From Montifringilla adamsi (lineage: Eukaryota > Chordata > Aves > Passeriformes > Passeridae): a DNA stretch of 64,000 nt. The notes below the pieces were generated by a model. That model saw only the letters and a program-made list of their open reading frames with translations. It was not told the DNA's origin and searched no databases. The number at the start of each line of letters is the position of its first letter. Within the stretch, counting starts at the first letter, position 1. The DNA lies in the NCBI GenBank assembly GCA_017590115.1, contig JAGGNK010006560.1, positions 434,001 to 498,000 on the forward strand, written 5' to 3'. Position numbers and translations under genes: made by a program. Positions 58,593-64,000 of this stretch are shown here, one piece after another.

Positions 58593-60397
58593 CTGCAGGT
58601 AGTAAGAAAGGGGAAAAAAAGAAAGATGCACACTGTAAATAAAGATAGGTTAGATATGTGATAGTTCAAAAGCATTTTCTTTTATTTGTTTAGTTGGCTG
58701 CTTTAGAATGAGGAACTGAATGGACATAAATGTGAAATACAGAAATTAAAACAAATAATCCAAAATGTTTATCAGTATTGACTCATGCAACACCTCACTA
58801 TATCCACAAAGATGCTACTTAACTGCATCTCTAAAAGCAAAATGTAATCAAAATTAAAACATGAATTCAGTTCAAGACAACTGTTATTTTTTCATTTCAA
58901 AATGTTCCAAAAAGGTGGAAGAACTTCATGCACAGTGTTTTAAAGCCAGCACTTCCAGAGAAGACTAATATTGTTATGCAATACAACTGGCTTTTTTTTT
59001 TTTTTAATTAACATGTGGGTTTCTTAGCCTTGCCACAGTAAAACTTTTAAGTCACTGTTTAGTATAATGGCAGTTCTACATGAATTTTTATGCCCACAGA
59101 TAACTGGCTATGTGCCACAAATGTCCTGTTAGCAATGCTGGACTTTAGGGAAACCTGTTTGCCGAATACATATTTAGCTTCTTCTTTCTTCAGTTTCCAA
59201 GTTTGAGGTATCTATTGTTTTACACAGCAATAAAGATAAGCATAAGGGAAAAAAAGGGAAAGCAATGCAGACTGCAGCAAATATGAGAAGAGTAAGTTTA
59301 GGAAATGAAGCTGCCAAAACAATCGTGAACTCAAATCCTACTCAAGCCACTAGCTATTTCTGTATGTCAAAACAAGCATGTCCAAACATTTCTCAGGAAT
59401 TAAACACTGCTTATCACAGAATTAAGTCAACTTTTCAAGACAAACACACAGAAAACACTCAACATATTACAGAGCTAGCTTTTAAGCCTGGAAAAGCATA
59501 GCTATTGGTATATAATTTTGGAATCCATGCGGTTGTTCAGGAAAGAACAGATTTTCCTATAGACAAGTTTTCTCAGTAACAGCAGATTTAGCAGAGGAGG
59601 AGACAACAGCCACCAGCAACAGTCGTTAAAAATTTCACCATACTATTGAGTTGTATTATCTTACTACATATATTATGAGCTTTCACAGAACTGAAGCTAA
59701 GGTAAGCAATCCTCAGATGCTGATTAATCTGGACACCATGAAAAGTCCAGGCCGGTAGGAGTCAGAGCTCTAGACAGGGTGTACACCACCCAAAACTACA
59801 CAGCTCAAGCAATGGTCCCTCCACTGTTGAGGTCAGCACTGAGGGGTGGTAAAGGTAGAGGTAGCAGCTACATCAGACCAGCAAGTTGGAATGTCTGTTT
59901 AGCTCACTACTCTGTGGAAACCATATGCATTCAGTGTCTGTGTTCATGACCCAAAACTATACATAAAAACTTTTAGAGGTAAATACATTGCGGAGGGGAG
60001 GGAGAAATCACACTGTTTTTATTCCTGATTCTCCTACAAATTTTTGTAATTTCAAATGTTTTTGCTTACCTTTCTGCAAGCAAACCTCTTTACCATATTT
60101 TACCTTCTAACCATACTCAAGGTACATGGCAAAAAACCTTTATCCAAAGGGAACTTTTCTCTCCCCAAAACCAGAAAAGTAAATCCAATTGCTAAATTGA
60201 ATTCTATAAAAGCTAGCTTTGATACTTTTGCAATACATTACTTAACTGATGAAACCAGTCTAAGTTATTAATTTTAAAATTCAAGCCATTTAAGAAAGTG
60301 TCATTCTCTTTTACTCTCTAAGAACATCAAAATACTCAAAGCATGAAAATCCACCAAGCAAGAAATTTACAGTATTTTTTTCTAGAAAGGATTTTAC
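58593..60397 (-). other. AFDN intron
   Basis: No coding or repeat feature recognised except a poly-T run near 58992-59007. Confidence 0.6.
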
Positions 60398-61420
60398 CCT
60401 TGCTCTTCTTTCTGCCTCCAGTCGCTGCATGATGAGCATAGTATCCACCTCATCATCCTCCTCTTCATCATCATCTTCATCTTTTTGCTTCGATTCTTGC
60501 AGTCGCTTTTGGAACTGCCACTCAAGCATGAGTTTGCGGAGGCGGTCGTTTTCTTCCGCTGTACGATCAGGTTTGTTCTGAAGTTCCTGAATCTCTTTAC
60601 TCAGCATGTCCACGATGTGCATCTGTTGCTGCTTCTCCAGCTTCTCCTTCGCATCCCGTTTCCACGGATCTGGAGAGAGGCTATCACCAGAGGACAGTTC
60701 TTCCTTGCTGATAGTAATGTACTGCAGATCTCTTCGCTCAATAGTCCGCGGCTGCTGTTGGGGCTGCAGCTCTCGAATAACTGTTTCTTGAGACCTCTGC
60801 AAAGTTGAGGGCTTTTCTGATTTCACTTGTTGAAGGGAGACAGGAGAAGCCACAGGCTGAGCAGAAATTAGTGGCTGAGAACGCATTTGGCCCAGTTTTC
60901 TTTCCTGCTCACGACGTTTCCTTTCTCGTTCTTCTTCCAAACGTGCCTTTTCCTTTTCATACCACCTCTGATGCTCTTCTCTTTTTTTACGCTCTGCAGC
61001 AGCTACCTGGGAGGACGCTTGTGCTCCTATCTGATTTGGAGGAGGAGGTGGAGGCAGAGGCAAATCCATTTGTAGTTCATCAAATTCAGCAGCATAATGC
61101 ACTGGAGGAGGTGGTGGTGGAGGGGGAAGATCTGTTCTGATGGGCTGGGAAATGGCCACTGGAGTTGGCTGGCTAGTGGCTGGAGTTTTCCAACGGCCAG
61201 GTCCACTTTTAGTTAAACAAGAACCAGGCGACACTGGTTTGGAGGAATGGTTCAGGTGTTCCTGGCTAGATGTGCTAGAATCCACAGACGAATTCATCCA
61301 CTGATCGCTGTCTGACTTTCGATCAATGTACTCCACATCCTTCCGTATAACAACTTCCAAACGATTCCTTTCTGGTTGGAAAACTTTGTCTCTGAGCTCT
61401 TCCTGGGAACGAGCTACACG
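60398..61420 (-). CDS. AFDN: AFDN large exon (Pro-rich and charged helices)
   Basis: This single open exon of 341 codons, phase 0-0, lies between AATATTTTTCAG and GTAAAA. It encodes RVARSQEELRDKV, a Ser-rich segment (SSTSSQEHLNHSSK), two proline runs (PPPPPPPPVHYAAEFDELQM), and a helix AAERKKREEHQRWYEKEKAR. It then reads ERRDLQYITISKEELSSGDS, KEKLEKQQQMHIVDMLSKEI and an acidic stretch before VDTMLIMQRLEAERRAR. These are afadin signatures. Confidence 0.97.
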
Positions 61421-64000
61421 CTGAAAAATATTAAACAAGGCATGTGTATCACAGTTCATCCACATTAAAACATATTTGAAAATGGCTTACAAAACACATT
61501 CTTGTTACTGAAGGTAATACTTTTAATGAATTCACCATTTCCATATCCAGTAGGCTTCCCAAAACCAACAATAAAATATTCTTCTCAGTCTTCTTAACTC
61601 ATTCAAGTGATGGAAGACTTAGCAAGCTCCTGGGAACTGCCTGGTAACTGGACTGGGAGGAATGATGAATTTAAGCTGGAGTTTAAGCTGAAAACCTCCC
61701 CAGCTTGCACAGTTTCTCAGGACTATCCCTGACACTCCCTCCCCCAAGTGTGAGTACAAGAGTCCTGGTAGCTCTCAGCAGTGGCTCAGTCATACCAGCT
61801 CTGCCATTCAGACTTCAACTGGTTTCACGGAACATGTTTCCTATTGGGAAAGCAAACACAAAGGCTGCACAGAGAGAGAGAGAGAGAAGACCGCCTCTGC
61901 CTACCCTCCTCCATTAACAGGAGAGATGCCCTGCAAGAAGCTCCCATTACTAACACAATTCAGGGTACAGAATCCAGGCAGGCAGTCTAGTTCTACCTGT
62001 TCCTGGAACATAAGTATAATGGACTGAGGTTTTTGTCACTTTAGTGCAACACCAAGTCTTTTTCTATAGAACCTCTGGGTCCCATTGCACTGAACAACCA
62101 CCTGAAAAGGAACACTGGACCATAAACCAGGATTATTAAATCTGTTAATGATTTTCTTGAAGCAAGTATTCATACTTTCAATGTTAGAAACTGCTAAGTA
62201 CTGAACACACAATGCACCAATTATCAACAACTGAGAGAAAACTAACAAAGCAAACTCCTTTTATTTTCCTCCATCAATGACCTTAATCATGACCTCTAAA
62301 GAATGCCTTCTTTGAGAGGAACAAGTGTATTTTTTATGCTCTATTAGTCAACAGAGCTGAACACACAGTTATTTGTGGCAGATTTGCTGTAAAGATGCAC
62401 CTAGCCAAAGTTTGCTAATGCCTTCAGAATAGAAAACAGGCATTTAGCAGCTTTTTTTTACAAGCCCAGTTCTCTCTGCAAAGATTAAAGTGCATTTTTT
62501 TAATTTTTGTAAAAGTTTTTCTTCTGTTTTCTTTAATTTTCAACTTTAAAGAACTATTGTCTGGCAGGGAAAAACTATTAACACTTTCAGTGCTAATAAG
62601 GAGTTAAGCATTCTATTTTGCTTTAGCAAAATCCTTTTCTGCCTTAAGGCTGCATCTCAAATGCAGTGTCTGTCAACAACTTTAATAGATGGGCTTCATC
62701 TTTACCAGTTTAACCACCTCATCTAAGCTACTCACTTAAGCTTGTTTTAGGCAGGGGAGAGATGCATATCCAGGCAGCAATTATCATAGAATTCAGTTAA
62801 GACAAATGGGTAGGAACCATTCTCTGGAGACACCTGCCTCCCCCTTCTGCCATCACTGACAGAAAGCACATAGATGTTAACTATACAGCTAAGATTAAGT
62901 GAGATGAAATCATGAAATGTGGAAGAGTTAAGCATAGAAATTCAGTAAAATATTTCTGTATCTTTTGCCAAAGTCTTTCAACTTGCAGCATTCCCTTTCA
63001 AAATTACCGTCCTACTTTGAGCAAAGCATCTATTTTTTTAATAGCCCAAATAACGAGAACTTGATTTCTATAATACTAAAAAACCACTAAAATAAAAGTG
63101 ACTTTTTTACTGAATTCACTTGCCCATACATGTGTAAGCAACCTATACACAATTCTTTCTTTGCTTACTTATACAGAATTTCAAGATAATTTACATGACA
63201 CTTTTCCAAAAGTAAAAGATAAGCCTGGTGTAAGCCTGTGCTCTTATCACTAATTAAGAAAGAGCACCAAAAAAAGAAAGAAAGAAAGAAAAAGAAAAAA
63301 AAAAAAAAAAGGCGCTCTATATTGTTAAGTCTGGTGGATTAGAGAAAGAAGATCATCCAGTAACTAGATTTAGTAGATCTAGGTTTAATTTCCTGTATGG
63401 ATTTGAGTGAAGTTCTCACTAACAGGAGCAGAACAACACTGTATTTGAATTTCCATAAGTGCAATGGGTGAAAATTCATTCCATGTCAAGATGCATCTAC
63501 ACTTTGATAATAGATACTATTTGAAATTATATATTTCTTTTTTTAATTAGGAGCAGGGAATGTGTTTCAGTGAACATCCTGGATAGGTCTCAAAGAACTA
63601 TTTTATTTCAATTTGAATACTTTATCACTTAAACAACACACCCTTCAGGCAAACATTTTTCCACATAAGCCTTCTTGGAAGAATGGAGATTTAGTTTGCT
63701 TTTCAGAAAGCCACAAAACATTTTACAAGATGAACCCTACTACCACTTACACCCCATTATCTCTGACAGGGGAATTAAAATATCCCAGATAACAGGTCTG
63801 CAGAACATGGCAACAAATTCTGTGAAAGGAAGGGGGGAAAAAAGACAAAATGAGAAGGAAAAAAACCCCAAAGCATAGGGTTCCTGAACCCAAGCCCATC
63901 TTGGCAAAAGTATAGTTGTTCCTATCTTATGGTATAGTTGTAGATAATTCCTATTCTGATAAAAGTCTCCAGCAGTCCAGGAATGGAAAGCAAAGTTTCT
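61421..64000 (-). other. AFDN intron at the right edge
   Basis: I searched the minus strand for the preceding afadin exon and found none. An AAAG/A-rich microsatellite lies at 63272-63310. Confidence 0.6.

Larger units (their letters stand above)
44270..64000 (-). other. AFDN: AFDN gene, 3' half (afadin), runs off the right edge
   Basis: Afadin links nectins at adherens junctions to F-actin. Its N-terminal RA, FHA, DIL and PDZ domains are encoded upstream, outside the window. The part here encodes about 560-630 residues of the C-terminal region: Ser-rich and Pro-rich segments, long charged helices and the extreme C-terminus used by the long, actin-binding isoform. All exons join in compatible phase and end in ENELNTK-stop, which I recognise as afadin. 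Splicing variants visible in the sequence are described with the exons. KIF25 follows in the same orientation. Confidence 0.96.

Noticed and set aside
62836..62860. Mini-exon-like segment on the minus strand (22 nt)
   Set aside because: No afadin similarity and it would shift the frame.

Overview
The window comes from a vertebrate nuclear genome, almost certainly a bird and probably a songbird. Intron-rich genes with vertebrate splice sites are interrupted by CR1 retroposons in both orientations and by several LTR elements of types common in songbirds. Two neighbouring genes lie on the minus strand in the order AFDN (afadin) then KIF25 (kinesin-14). As I recall, the human homologues are neighbours on chromosome 6q27 in the same order and orientation.

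Right to left, the 3' half of AFDN occupies about 64000-44270. A 341-codon exon (60398-61420) is followed by a candidate 36-nt in-frame microexon (58557-58592), a coiled-coil exon (53929-54057) with tandem acceptors, a proline-rich/acidic exon with two in-frame donors (51222-51741), a short exon (47198-47276), the last coding exon (46304-46448) and a 2-kb 3'UTR. AFDN continues beyond the right edge. The 5' half of KIF25 occupies about 29560-1. A CpG-island first exon leads into coiled-coil exons and then five phase-compatible motor exons, ending with the P-loop exon (601-750). The rest of the motor lies beyond the left edge.

Between the genes is a nearly complete endogenous gammaretrovirus (30150-39909, minus strand). 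It has 500/511-bp LTRs, a 4-bp target duplication, a proline-tRNA-type primer site, and gag and pro-pol in one frame separated by UAG. It is broken by many stops and frameshifts, its env is truncated, and its 1.8-kb leader is unusually long and full of repeats. It sits inside an older CR1. Its 3' LTR lies under 1 kb upstream of KIF25 in the same orientation. Further LTRs are a solo LTR with a 6-bp duplication (42835-43450), a solo LTR with a 5-bp duplication (12202-12854), and an LTR plus lysine-tRNA-type primer site (8392-8812).

The least explained structure is a 51-bp near-perfect palindrome in an AFDN intron (51972-52022). I found no tRNA, rRNA, CRISPR array or bacterial-type operon. Intron boundaries were read by eye from splice motifs and reading phase.
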